A stretch of 64,000 bases of DNA from contig JAGHUA010000005.1 of NCBI GenBank assembly GCA_018065085.1, positions 1-64,000 on the forward strand. Direction: 5' to 3'. Within the stretch, counting starts at the first letter, position 1. Each line of letters begins with the position of its first letter. Of the stretch, positions 55,969 to 64,000 are shown in pieces. The notes under the pieces were generated by a model. It was not told the origin of the DNA, searched no databases, and saw nothing but the letters and a program-made list of their open reading frames with translations. The translations under genes were made by a program, and so were the position numbers. Source of the stretch: Candidatus Liminaster caballi (GTDB lineage Bacteria; Bacteroidota; Bacteroidia; Bacteroidales; UBA3663).

Positions 55969-56853
55969 ATGAGCACAAAGATAACATCCAAAAATCAGAC
56001 AGACACCTTCATACGGCACATCGGCCTTTTCGGACGGTCAGCCGCCGTGTTTATGGCCGTACTGCTGACATTTTGCGGATGCGACATGCTCCGTTTCCAC
56101 CCCAACGAAGCCCGTTTTGATGGAGAAACCGGACTTACCGCACGTCATATAGAAACGGTGGAACAATGGGGACAGGGACGCACCTCATTCTGCTTTGCAC
56201 TGATCAGCGACACACAGCGCAGCTATGATGACACAGCCGATGCCGTCAGCTGGATCAACCGGCACCCAGAGATCGGGTTTGTGATGCATGCAGGAGACCT
56301 GACTGACTTCGGCCTTGCCGATGAGTATGAATGGATGCGACGCGAACTGCAGCGCCTTAATTGCCCATGGATCACCGCCATTGGCAATCACGACATGAAG
56401 AGCAACGGCAAGGAAATATACCGTGCCATATTCGGGCCTCTGAACAGTTCCTTCACCGTTGGCAACACGCGTTTTGTGGTGCTCAATACCGTAGGCTCAG
56501 ACAACGATGGCGAGGATGCAGCCCCGGACTTCTCATACATTTCAGCCGAACTGGCAGAAATAAGCCGAATCAACAGACTTAATCCAGACAGCATCAGTCA
56601 AAGCGTAGTGATGATGCACGTAAGGCCGTTCGACGGGCTCTTCAACAATAGCAAGACCAATGATTTCCACGCCTTCCTCACTTCTTTGCCCAATCTACTC
56701 TTTTGCATGAACGGACATGACCATCATCTTCAGTCTCTCGACATCTATGATGACGGAACGCTCTTTCATGAAGTGCCAAACATACATAAACGGCAACTGA
56801 TGGTTTTCACAATATCTCCAGGTTCCTATGCTTATGAATGTATTGACTTCTGA
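55969..56853 (+). CDS. Metallophosphoesterase lipoprotein
   Basis: The ATG at 55969 is preferred. A hydrophobic stretch ending in LLTFCGC gives a lipobox. The calcineurin-like metal site is laid out as ISDTQ, HAGDLTDFG, IGNHD, MMHVRP and GHDHH; the first motif has Gln where many relatives have His. Probably a periplasmic or outer-membrane-anchored phosphatase or nucleotidase, substrate unknown. Its end overlaps the next gene by 26 bases. Confidence 0.88.
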   Translation: MSTKITSKNQTDTFIRHIGLFGRSAAVFMAVLLTFCGCDMLRFHPNEARFDGETGLTARHIETVEQWGQGRTSFCFALISDTQRSYDDTADAVSWINRHPEIGFVMHAGDLTDFGLADEYEWMRRELQRLNCPWITAIGNHDMKSNGKEIYRAIFGPLNSSFTVGNTRFVVLNTVGSDNDGEDAAPDFSYISAELAEISRINRLNPDSISQSVVMMHVRPFDGLFNNSKTNDFHAFLTSLPNLLFCMNGHDHHLQSLDIYDDGTLFHEVPNIHKRQLMVFTISPGSYAYECIDF

Positions 56854-57409
56854 CACGCGTTCGGCACTGTTGAGGGTCATTGCCTTCATAGTGTTTGCTT
56901 CCTTCAGCACGCGGGCTCTTCCACAGAGTGTCGCTGAGATCCAGTATGCCGGCAATATAGGATTACTGTCAGCCGGTCCGGTGTGGGAATACGGACACGA
57001 TGACCGTTGGCAGTCTCACCTTCTCATCGGCCTGGTGCCCGAAAGCCGGTATTCCGACCGCTATGCCGTATTCACAGCCCGACAGACCTTCATCCCTTGG
57101 CAGAATGTGGCTCCATGGCAGAAGGCATTGGCATCAGACCCCGGTTGCACGATTGCCAATCGTCTGAGCCTTGCTCCTCTCACAGTTTCGGCAGCCGTCA
57201 GTACCGTGGCCGGCAACAGCAGTCTCACACACCTGCAGTTTGCCGTAGGAAGCCGCCTCGACCTACGCACAAAAGGCATGCAGAGGCTATCCATCTATTA
57301 CGAACTGTCAGCCTACGACCTCGCAATAATCTCGGCTGTACCCAACAAAAAGATAACCCTACGTGACATACTATGCCTCGGCATAGGCGTGCAATACAGA
57401 TTATTTTGA
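56828..57409 (+). CDS. Hypothetical exported protein, probable small outer-membrane barrel
   Basis: A 193-residue protein with an N-terminal signal (LLRVIAFIVFASFSTRALPQS). Later strands alternate (HLQFAVGSRLDL, RLSIYYELSAYDLA) and it ends in YRLF, with the C-terminal Phe typical of barrels. A second ATG lies two codons in. No family was recognised. Coupled to the phosphoesterase gene by overlap, so they may act together. Confidence 0.6.
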   Translation: MLMNVLTSDTRSALLRVIAFIVFASFSTRALPQSVAEIQYAGNIGLLSAGPVWEYGHDDRWQSHLLIGLVPESRYSDRYAVFTARQTFIPWQNVAPWQKALASDPGCTIANRLSLAPLTVSAAVSTVAGNSSLTHLQFAVGSRLDLRTKGMQRLSIYYELSAYDLAIISAVPNKKITLRDILCLGIGVQYRLF

Positions 57410-57414
57410 TTTTA

Positions 57415-57446
57415 TTTGGTCGGGTGGACGATAATGCGTAACTTTG
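57415..57446 (+). promoter_or_regulatory. Promoter of the YitT-family gene
   Basis: TTTG (57415-57418), 20 bases, TAACTTTG (57439-57446), 27 bases before the ATG at 57474. Confidence 0.75.
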
Positions 57447-57473
57447 CACCCCAAATGTAACAAAACAGACAAT

Positions 57474-58364
57474 ATGCCAAATCTGCACAAACTAATTCAA
57501 CAGCGCACCTTTAAGCAATATCTCATTGACTATGCCTTTATCTTCTTAGGCATCAGTATGTATGGTATTGGATTCTGTGCCTTTATATTGCCCGAGAGCA
57601 TCGTAATGGGAGGCGTATCGGGCATTTCATCTTTGCTCTACTATGCTTTCAACTGGAACCCTGCCATCCTGATCTGGGTCATCAACGGAGCCCTTCTTCT
57701 CATCTCGTTCAAGGCCCTCAGCCGCCAGTTCACCATCCGCACCATCATCGGCGTTACGATGCTGTCGGTTGTGATCGGCGCAATGCAGCCTCTGTTTCAG
57801 GCCATACCTCTCATCGAACCCGGCAAAGACATCTTCATGCACGTACTTATAGGAGCCATGCTCAGCGGATCCGGTCTTGGCATCGTCTTTGCCCATAACG
57901 GTTCGACAGGCGGCACCGATATCATCGTAGCCCTGGTCAACAAATTCTCTCGCATGAGCCTTGGACGCGTCATGCAGTTCATCGATATCTCGATCATCTG
58001 CACCAGCTACATCCTCTTCCAGAGCTTCGAACTCATCGTCTATGGCGTGGTCTTCACCATCATTGCCAGCATCATGGTCGATTATGTGTTCAACGGTTCA
58101 CGACAGACCGTACAGTTCATGATCATCTCAAAGAATTTCGAGACCATTGCCGACGCTATGAACAACAGTCTGAACCGAGGAGTGACCATACTCCACGGAC
58201 AGGGATGGTACTCGAAGCAGGACGTACAGGTGGTCATGGTCCTCTGCCGCAAGTACGAGAGCCAGTACGTCTTCAACCTCATCAAGGCCATCGACCCGAA
58301 TGCCATGGTCAGCCAGACATTCTGCCACGGTGTCTTCGGCGAGGGATTCGACAAGATTAAGTAA
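57474..58364 (+). CDS. YitT-family membrane protein
   Basis: A 296-residue protein with five to six membrane segments (residues about 20-195; IMVDYVFNGSR closes the membrane part). A cytoplasmic DUF2179 domain follows (about 210-290; FETIADAMNNSLNRGVTILH, GWYSKQDVQVVMVLCRKYE). YitT proteins are widespread and of unproven transport function. The ATG at 57474 is preferred over TTG at 57444. Confidence 0.9.
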   Translation: MPNLHKLIQQRTFKQYLIDYAFIFLGISMYGIGFCAFILPESIVMGGVSGISSLLYYAFNWNPAILIWVINGALLLISFKALSRQFTIRTIIGVTMLSVVIGAMQPLFQAIPLIEPGKDIFMHVLIGAMLSGSGLGIVFAHNGSTGGTDIIVALVNKFSRMSLGRVMQFIDISIICTSYILFQSFELIVYGVVFTIIASIMVDYVFNGSRQTVQFMIISKNFETIADAMNNSLNRGVTILHGQGWYSKQDVQVVMVLCRKYESQYVFNLIKAIDPNAMVSQTFCHGVFGEGFDKIK

Positions 58365-58370
58365 TTTGGA

Positions 58371-58425
58371 TTTACGATTTATCGGTTTGCAAATTACTAT
58401 TTACGATTTACATATTTACGATTTA
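58371..58425. repeat. Three copies of TTTACGATTTA
   Basis: Copies at 58371-58381, 58400-58410 and 58415-58425 fill the short gap before the cytidylyltransferase gene. The pattern is simple AT-rich repeat DNA. No promoter boxes were found in it. Confidence 0.6.
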
Positions 58426-58430
58426 CAAAA

Positions 58431-59147
58431 ATGAACATCGCACTAATCATCGCCGGCGGTTCTGGCAACAGAATGGGTCAGGACATTCCAAAGCAGTTTA
58501 TGCATGTTGACGGATGTCCTATTATCATCCACACAATGCTCTGCTTCCAGAGTCACCCTGACATCGACGCAATAGCAGTGGTTTGTCTCAACGGATGGGA
58601 CACCGTGTTGCAGGCCTATGCCAACCAGTTCAACGTCACCAAGCTGAAGCACATCTTCCCTGGCGGCGAGACAGGCATGGAGTCTATCCACAATGGCATC
58701 TACGGACTTCGCGAGGCTGGCTATAACGACGATGATCTTGTGCTGATACACGACTCCGTGCGCCCTCTGCTCAGCCAGGACATCATCTCGTCCAACATCG
58801 CCATCTGCAAGGCGTTCGGCTATGCCATCACAGGCATCAAGTGCCGTGAGGCAATCCTGGAGAGCGAGGACGGATTCTCATCGACCACCAGCATTCCACG
58901 CGACCGTCTCATCCGCACACAGACCCCACAGACATTCCGTCTCGGCAACATCATCTCCCTCCATGAGGAGGCCAAGCGCATGGGCATTACCAACAGCGTG
59001 GCTTCGTGTACACTGACTGCCGAGGTCGGCGGACGAGAGATGCACATCGTGCCAGGTTCAGAGAAGAACATAAAGATCACCACCGTCGAGGACCTTGAGA
59101 TTCTGAAGGCCCTGATGCACGTGGGGAAGGAAGGATGGCTGAAATGA
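58431..59147 (+). CDS. IspD/TarI-family cytidylyltransferase
   Basis: A 238-residue nucleotidyltransferase. The CTP site is AGGSGNRMGQDIPKQF and the HDSVRPLLS motif is present. IspD makes CDP-methylerythritol for isoprenoids; TarI-type relatives make CDP-ribitol or similar for surface polymers. The downstream genes (epimerase, CDP-glycerol-type phosphotransferase) and a 13-base overlap with the epimerase favour the second role, by context. The gene symbol is left open for this reason. Confidence 0.8.
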   Translation: MNIALIIAGGSGNRMGQDIPKQFMHVDGCPIIIHTMLCFQSHPDIDAIAVVCLNGWDTVLQAYANQFNVTKLKHIFPGGETGMESIHNGIYGLREAGYNDDDLVLIHDSVRPLLSQDIISSNIAICKAFGYAITGIKCREAILESEDGFSSTTSIPRDRLIRTQTPQTFRLGNIISLHEEAKRMGITNSVASCTLTAEVGGREMHIVPGSEKNIKITTVEDLEILKALMHVGKEGWLK

Positions 59148-60163
59148 CATCCTACAGCGAAGACATCAGAAGGGCCGCAGCAGCAGCCTTGCCTTGGGAA
59201 CGGCTCTCTGGGTGCAACATTCTCGTGACAGGAGCCACCGGCCTCATCGGCGGTTGTCTTGTGGAGGTGCTGATGGCTCATGCCGACAGCACATGCCACG
59301 TCTATGCAAGCGGACGCAACGAGGCTTCTGCCATGAAGCGCTTTGCCGGTTATGCCGATGACCCACGGTTCCATTTCGTGCGCTACGATGTGCTCGAACC
59401 GCTTCAGAGCGATGTTAATTTCCATTATATCATCCATGCCGCCAGCAACGCATCGCCTAATTTCTTTGCCCAATCGCCTGTCGAAATCATCAAGGCCAAC
59501 GTAATAGGCACATGCAACCTTATCGAATATGGCATGAGCCACGGTATGCGCAGGATGCTCTATGTGTCGTCGGGCGAGGTGTATGGCGAAGGTGACGGAA
59601 GGACTTTCGATGAGGCATACAGCGGCTATGTTGACTGCTCACAGCCCCGTTCATGCTACCCTTCGTCAAAGCGTGCTGCCGAGACACTCTGTGCCTCCTA
59701 CGTGTCTGAATACGGAGCCGACATTGTCATGGCCCGGCCGTCACACACCTACGGTCCGCATTTCACATCGGCAGACAACCGTGTCTATGCCCAGTTCATA
59801 CGCAACGTGCTCAATGGCGAGGACATCGTCATGAAGAGCACAGGCTCACAGTACCGTTCGTGGTGTTATGTGGTTGACTGCGCCCTTGCCATGCTCTGTA
59901 TCCTGCTCAAAGGCGAGTGCGGAAAGCCTTACAACATCGCCGATGCGACATCCAACATCACCATACGCGAACTGGCAGAGATGATTGCCTCGATCGGCAA
60001 CAGGAAGGTGGTCATCGATCTGCCGTCAGACGTCGAGCGTCGCGGCTTCAACCCCGTCACACGTTCGCTCTTCTCCACCGAACGACTCCAGTCGCTTGGC
60101 TGGGAGCCGTTGGAAGGCACGATGACCGATAAGATGCGCCACACCATCGAGGCTCTGGCTTAA
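59135..60163 (+). CDS. NAD-dependent epimerase/dehydratase (extended SDR)
   Basis: A 342-residue Rossmann enzyme. The NAD site is TGATGLIGG (about residue 32), and the active-site YPSSK follows with the usual Ser upstream (YVSSGEVYGEG). Extended SDRs act on nucleotide sugars or, in some capsule clusters, on CDP-activated polyols. It overlaps the cytidylyltransferase gene, so the two steps are probably linked. Substrate unknown. Confidence 0.88.
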   Translation: MAEMTSYSEDIRRAAAAALPWERLSGCNILVTGATGLIGGCLVEVLMAHADSTCHVYASGRNEASAMKRFAGYADDPRFHFVRYDVLEPLQSDVNFHYIIHAASNASPNFFAQSPVEIIKANVIGTCNLIEYGMSHGMRRMLYVSSGEVYGEGDGRTFDEAYSGYVDCSQPRSCYPSSKRAAETLCASYVSEYGADIVMARPSHTYGPHFTSADNRVYAQFIRNVLNGEDIVMKSTGSQYRSWCYVVDCALAMLCILLKGECGKPYNIADATSNITIRELAEMIASIGNRKVVIDLPSDVERRGFNPVTRSLFSTERLQSLGWEPLEGTMTDKMRHTIEALA

Positions 60164-60204
60164 GACGCCGTCCGAATGATCCAGGCACAAACAACCGACA
60201 CACA

Positions 60205-61284
60205 ATGAAACGCTATCTGCTCTTTATCTCACATTCCTACAGCTACACCATGCTCCGCCCCATCGAGGATGAGGTGCGTCGCCGTGGTGACGACTGTGCA
60301 TGGTTTATCGAGGAGGAAACCTGTCCTGACCTTCTGCGTCCCGATGAGAAGCGGCTGCTCACAGTCGAACAGGTCATCGACTATAATCCCATCGCCTGCA
60401 TTGCTCCGGGCAACTGGGTCTATGATTTCTTCCCTGGCGTGAAGGTTCACACGTTCCATGGCTATCCCGTACAGAAGCGTTTCGAGAAGGTCGATGACCA
60501 TTTTGAGGTACGCGAGTGGTTTGACATCTACTGCACTGCGGGTCCAAGCTGTACGCCTACGTTCAAGGAACTCGAAAATAAGCACGGCTACTTCCGTGTC
60601 TATGAGACAGGCGGTCCGAAGATCGATCATTTCTTCTCGCCCGGCCTTTCTGCCGAACCAGAGCGTCAGCGTCCATGCATTCTCTATGCACCGACGTTCA
60701 CACGTTCCGTGACATCGGCTCCATCCATGCTCAGTGCCATCGACCGCATGGCAGGAGAATGTCCGTGGGACTGGCACATCCTCCTTCACCCCAAGCTTCC
60801 GCCTCAGATCTTCGATGCCTATCGCGACCTTGCCAGCCGTCATGACAATGTGCAGTTCCTTGAGGTGAACGAGGGCGTAGAGACCTATCGCAAGACCGAT
60901 GCCATGCTGGCCGACAGTTCGAGCATCATCCTTGAATACATGCTGCTCGACAAGCCTGTCGTGACGTTCAACAACTCCCACCCTGGTCCTCACCTTATCA
61001 ACGTGACCGACCCAGACCTCGTGGCCGATGCTATTGCCAGGGCCCTGACCCGTCCGGCCGATCTGATGGATGAGGTGCACAAATACGGACTATGGCACGA
61101 AGCACACCGCGACGGACGCAACTCTGCCCGCGTGCTCGATGCCATAGATGACTTCATAGCAAACTATCAGGGAAAGATCAGGCGCAAGCCTCTCAACCTC
61201 ATACGCAAGATCAAGCTTCGCTGGCGACTGAGGAAACGCTACAGCTTCACGTTCCTGTTCACGAGTTTGTTCTTCCACTCGTAA
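60205..61284 (+). CDS. CDP-glycerol glycerophosphotransferase-family protein
   Basis: A 359-residue TagF/TagB-like transferase (GT-B fold) that would add alditol-phosphate units to a surface glycan. Visible signatures are VHTFHGYPVQKRFEK, the His-containing LLHPKLPPQIFDAY and ADSSSIILEYMLLDKPVV. It has a basic, hydrophobic C-terminus (residues about 325-359) that may sit at the membrane. It follows the SDR gene by 41 bases and overlaps the convergent gene by 46 bases. Confidence 0.85.
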   Translation: MKRYLLFISHSYSYTMLRPIEDEVRRRGDDCAWFIEEETCPDLLRPDEKRLLTVEQVIDYNPIACIAPGNWVYDFFPGVKVHTFHGYPVQKRFEKVDDHFEVREWFDIYCTAGPSCTPTFKELENKHGYFRVYETGGPKIDHFFSPGLSAEPERQRPCILYAPTFTRSVTSAPSMLSAIDRMAGECPWDWHILLHPKLPPQIFDAYRDLASRHDNVQFLEVNEGVETYRKTDAMLADSSSIILEYMLLDKPVVTFNNSHPGPHLINVTDPDLVADAIARALTRPADLMDEVHKYGLWHEAHRDGRNSARVLDAIDDFIANYQGKIRRKPLNLIRKIKLRWRLRKRYSFTFLFTSLFFHS

Positions 61285-62267
61285 TACTTGCGCACCACGA
61301 GATAGCGCAACAGGTTGACAGGGTGTCCGCTCGACCGGCATGGGCTGATCGTCACCTCCTGCTTTGGCCGTTTGGCATCAAGGCTGTCACACAGGCGCGC
61401 CACATACTCGAACATATTATATTTATCAAGGCAGAGATCCTTGCATTCGTGCAACAGGGCTCTGCTCTTTTCATACCGTTCGCTGGCAATGGCCTCGTCT
61501 ATGATGCGTATAGCCTCGTCTGGGCGGGCAATGTCGATGGGTGTGTATGAGCCTTCGGGGAAATAATCGCCGAGGTTGGTACAGCCATAATAGAGCGGAT
61601 AGGTCTCAGCGAGGAAACAGTCACTGAGTTTCTCGGTCCAGTAGTAGTTCTGCGATGAGTTCTCGATGACGATGTGATATTTGTAGTCGGCCAGCACGTC
61701 CCACTTGTCGCCAAACGGATTGTATCCGCGTCCGAAGATGTCGAGCTGGTCGCCAAAATGCTGCTTGAGCTTATCGACGAAACGGATACGGTCGATGTGA
61801 CCCTGAGTGAAAGCCTTGTTGCTGGTGATGACCGAGATGAGTTTTTTCTTCTCCGGACGCATGGCCTTCAGCGCATCATAGTCGAGCGTGACCTTTATCG
61901 GACCCTCGCGGCGGTCATCATAGCCCACGAACCACGGCAGTATGGCAGGGCCGAGATGCACGTTGCGGTGACGCGTACGTTCCTGGCATGTACACACCAT
62001 GCCGAACTGGCGCAGGTATTTGTCAGGATAGATCAGCACCGATCGCGGTTCTGTGGTCAGGACGATGGTGTTCTCCGGAGCCACGCGGCACGTCTCGTTG
62101 CGTCTGAGGCCCTTGCCCTGCACAACCCAGAAGTCGGCCTCCTTCACGTCATCGCCCATCACGAAGCGGTAACGCCCGTCCTGCGACAGCATCTCATGCC
62201 CTCGCGTCTGTCGGTCGAATATTGTTCCGAGTCTCTCTCTATATGGTGTCAGTTTTATCGTCAGCAC
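61239..62267 (-). CDS. Glycosyltransferase family 10 (alpha-1,3-fucosyltransferase-like)
   Basis: A 342-residue enzyme with the GT10 core DYKYHIVIENSSQNYYWTEK and LSDCFLAETYPLYYGC, which binds GDP-fucose in known members. It probably decorates lipopolysaccharide or capsule, possibly with a Lewis-type sugar. The only in-frame start near the family's usual N-terminus is GTG at 62267, overlapping the upstream stop by seven bases. Confidence 0.87.
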   Translation of the reverse strand: MLTIKLTPYRERLGTIFDRQTRGHEMLSQDGRYRFVMGDDVKEADFWVVQGKGLRRNETCRVAPENTIVLTTEPRSVLIYPDKYLRQFGMVCTCQERTRHRNVHLGPAILPWFVGYDDRREGPIKVTLDYDALKAMRPEKKKLISVITSNKAFTQGHIDRIRFVDKLKQHFGDQLDIFGRGYNPFGDKWDVLADYKYHIVIENSSQNYYWTEKLSDCFLAETYPLYYGCTNLGDYFPEGSYTPIDIARPDEAIRIIDEAIASERYEKSRALLHECKDLCLDKYNMFEYVARLCDSLDAKRPKQEVTISPCRSSGHPVNLLRYLVVRKYYEWKNKLVNRNVKL

Positions 62268-63061
62268 TGTTTCAGTCTTTTAATAGCCTTTTTGGGGTGA
62301 GTAATCATCTTCCTGATCCTCCATCTTCGGTCATGGCGCAGTTTCACGGCCCTGGCCTCTTTCTCGAAGGCATCGGCGTCCCACCCCCTTGCCTCGGCAT
62401 AATGACGCGACACGAAGGCATGCAGCGCCATATTGCCCGTGAAGAGAGTCAGGTTCTCCATGCAGTCGGCCTTTGGCACAGGCTTTCTGACCGCCTCTCC
62501 GTCAGCCTTGCCGTCGGTCATGAAGTCCATGCGGTTGATGTCGATAAGCTGGAAGCGGTAAGTGCCGTCGGGCTGCTGACGGTAGAGCACGTTGCCCGAG
62601 TTCAGGTCATAGTGGAGCACACCCGACTCATGCAGGCGGGCCACGAACTCAGCAAAGGCAGCGGCGAGGTCATGGTCGAAATCGGCCGTCAGATTGAAGC
62701 GGCTGCGCACCTCCTCATAGTCGGTGTAGGCACACGCATAGAACGTGTCGGCAACCAGACCCAGGCGGCGCTGCTCAATATAGGCAATAGGCAGCGGAGT
62801 GTCGATGCCACGCTCCAGAAGGCGTTCGGCATTGCGATACGAACGCTCGGCCTTGCTCTTGCGGAAGAATGTGTAGATTATGCCCTTCAGCACATCGAGG
62901 CGCTTGAACCGCTTCACCACCAATGCCTCGCCATCGGCCTCAAACCGGCGCAACACATTGCGACCCGAGTAGATCAGATCGCCACCCTGACGGAAAAGGT
63001 CGGGCAGCTGCGTCAGCCATTGACGCATGTGCTGGTATGATGTGTTGACTACGAGTTTCAC
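62261..63061 (-). CDS. Lipopolysaccharide kinase, WaaP/InaA-like
   Basis: A 266-residue small protein-kinase-fold enzyme. The catalytic loop is LHYDLNSGNVLY and the metal-binding segment is LIDINRMDF. Family members phosphorylate lipopolysaccharide core sugars. Start at 63061 is GTG. It lies 15 bases after the glycosyltransferase stop and is coupled to the GT10 gene. Confidence 0.82.
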   Translation of the reverse strand: MKLVVNTSYQHMRQWLTQLPDLFRQGGDLIYSGRNVLRRFEADGEALVVKRFKRLDVLKGIIYTFFRKSKAERSYRNAERLLERGIDTPLPIAYIEQRRLGLVADTFYACAYTDYEEVRSRFNLTADFDHDLAAAFAEFVARLHESGVLHYDLNSGNVLYRQQPDGTYRFQLIDINRMDFMTDGKADGEAVRKPVPKADCMENLTLFTGNMALHAFVSRHYAEARGWDADAFEKEARAVKLRHDRRWRIRKMITHPKKAIKRLKQC

Positions 63062-63076
63062 AGTTCAGCCGGTCGG

Positions 63077-64000
63077 TCAGTCATTAAGAAGAGTTAGCGA
63101 ACGCGAGAATGCGTCGTTGAAATAATATCCCGTTGCAAGGCGCTGGCGTACGGTCTGCACCCTCTCCACCATCTGAGCATATTCCTCGTCCGTGAGCTTC
63201 TGCAGGCGCTCATCGAGCTCACGCAGCGAACCGACGGTGATGCCCACACCCTCGCGCTCGACGAACGATGCCAAGGCTGCCTCTCTCCAGATGATGACCG
63301 GCTTGCCGCTACGCAGGTAGAACGATGTCTTGTGCGGATTATTGACCTTCAGATACACACCCCAGTCTCCCGCACATTCATCGATCGACGAGCCGTCCCA
63401 CACAAGGCCGAAATGGCCTATCGACTGGCGCACGAAATCGTCAGAGTTGATAAATCCGCGCGACTTGATATGGGTCCAAGCCGAAGCCTTGGTCTCGTCG
63501 AGGCCGCGTCCGTGGATGTGGAGCGTCCAGCAGCAGTCGGCAGGCAATGCCTCATCCAGCACATAGAGGAAACGGTTCTTGCGTTCAGCCAGGCCTCCGG
63601 CATACACCACATCCCACGCCTTGCCCGTCTCATGATGCGGCACGCCGAGCGGTTCGGCAGGTGCAGTATAGTCAAAGATTCCGAGAGTCAGCATCGGACG
63701 CTTATAGCCGTGGTCGCGCAGGAACCTCTCCATCGATTCATTGTGTACGATCAGCACATCCGTACGGCTCAGCTTCCTCACCTCGCCTTCCACGGTCAGT
63801 TTCTTGCGGCGGAAACAGCCGAGGTCATGGATCAGCGTGACGGTCTTTGCGCCCCTCATGCGGGCGATGCGGCAGAGCGAGGGGTAATATTTCTTGAACG
63901 GATACTGAATGAGCAGCACATCGCCCCTGTGGATGCGGAACACGAGCATCACTACGCTCAGCAGTTTGGCGAAGAAACGGGGCACAGTGCCCTTCCATGC
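63077..64000 (-). CDS. Glycosyltransferase, partial at the window edge
   Basis: The reading frame stays open to base 64000, so the true start is outside the window; a GTG inside the frame is not taken as the start. The visible 307 residues look like a GT-B transferase of the galactofuranosyltransferase type. Features are RGDVLLIQYPFKKYYPSL, LIHDLGCFRRKK, DVVYAGGLAERKNRFLY and YLRSGKPVIIWREAALA. First of the three leftward polysaccharide genes seen here. Confidence 0.75.
   Translation of the reverse strand, partial: AWKGTVPRFFAKLLSVVMLVFRIHRGDVLLIQYPFKKYYPSLCRIARMRGAKTVTLIHDLGCFRRKKLTVEGEVRKLSRTDVLIVHNESMERFLRDHGYKRPMLTLGIFDYTAPAEPLGVPHHETGKAWDVVYAGGLAERKNRFLYVLDEALPADCCWTLHIHGRGLDETKASAWTHIKSRGFINSDDFVRQSIGHFGLVWDGSSIDECAGDWGVYLKVNNPHKTSFYLRSGKPVIIWREAALASFVEREGVGITVGSLRELDERLQKLTDEEYAQMVERVQTVRQRLATGYYFNDAFSRSLTLLND

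Overview
The window looks like a chromosome segment of a Bacteroidales bacterium, most likely from the Prevotella group. Three things support this. The promoters read TTTG, 19-21 bases, TAnnTTTG, as in Bacteroidetes. There are several fimbrillin-type lipoproteins. At least three proteins end in type IX secretion (T9SS) sorting domains. The species cannot be fixed from the sequence alone.

Layout. (1) 1-3.95 kb is core: a leftward xseB-gltX-waaA operon, then rpsO with its own promoter and terminator. (2) 3.95-4.7 kb is gene-free repeat DNA ending in a 42-bp tandem array. (3) 4.7-41.8 kb is one large surface-structure locus. It starts with a membrane-anchored AraC-type regulator, transcribed away from the rest. 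Rightward follow a DUF3575-like outer-membrane protein, a DUF5119-like lipoprotein, three paralogous fimbrillins, and three more fimbrillin-like lipoproteins. Small toxin-antitoxin cassettes sit between the paralogous fimbrillins, each next to a structured repeat element. Then come a 4385-residue secreted protein of roughly 40 YGGG-type repeats with a T9SS tail, and two shorter YGGG-repeat proteins. Between those two lies a gene for a REP-associated tyrosine transposase (RAYT)-like HUH protein with an extra C-terminal domain. (4) 41.8-42.1 kb is a second 42-bp palindromic array related to the first, so the locus is bracketed by the same repeat family. (5) 42.1-58.4 kb returns to ordinary genes: a Na/Pi cotransporter, a nucleoside kinase, an OmpA-like lipoprotein, a secreted endonuclease with a partner protein (both T9SS), tatAC, an M16 peptidase, metK, two sodium-symporter-family transporters, a phosphoesterase lipoprotein and a YitT-family protein. 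(6) 58.4-64 kb is a surface-polysaccharide region: an IspD/TarI-like cytidylyltransferase, a sugar epimerase, a CDP-glycerol-type phosphotransferase, a GT10 fucosyltransferase, a WaaP-like kinase and a glycosyltransferase cut by the window edge.

The most unusual part is region 3. It combines a fimbrial gene set, giant YGGG-repeat exoproteins, addiction modules placed between pilin paralogues and a fused RAYT enzyme, all bracketed by palindromic repeats of the kind RAYTs act on in other bacteria. The functional link between these parts is inference. The gene order, repeats and motifs are read directly from the sequence.
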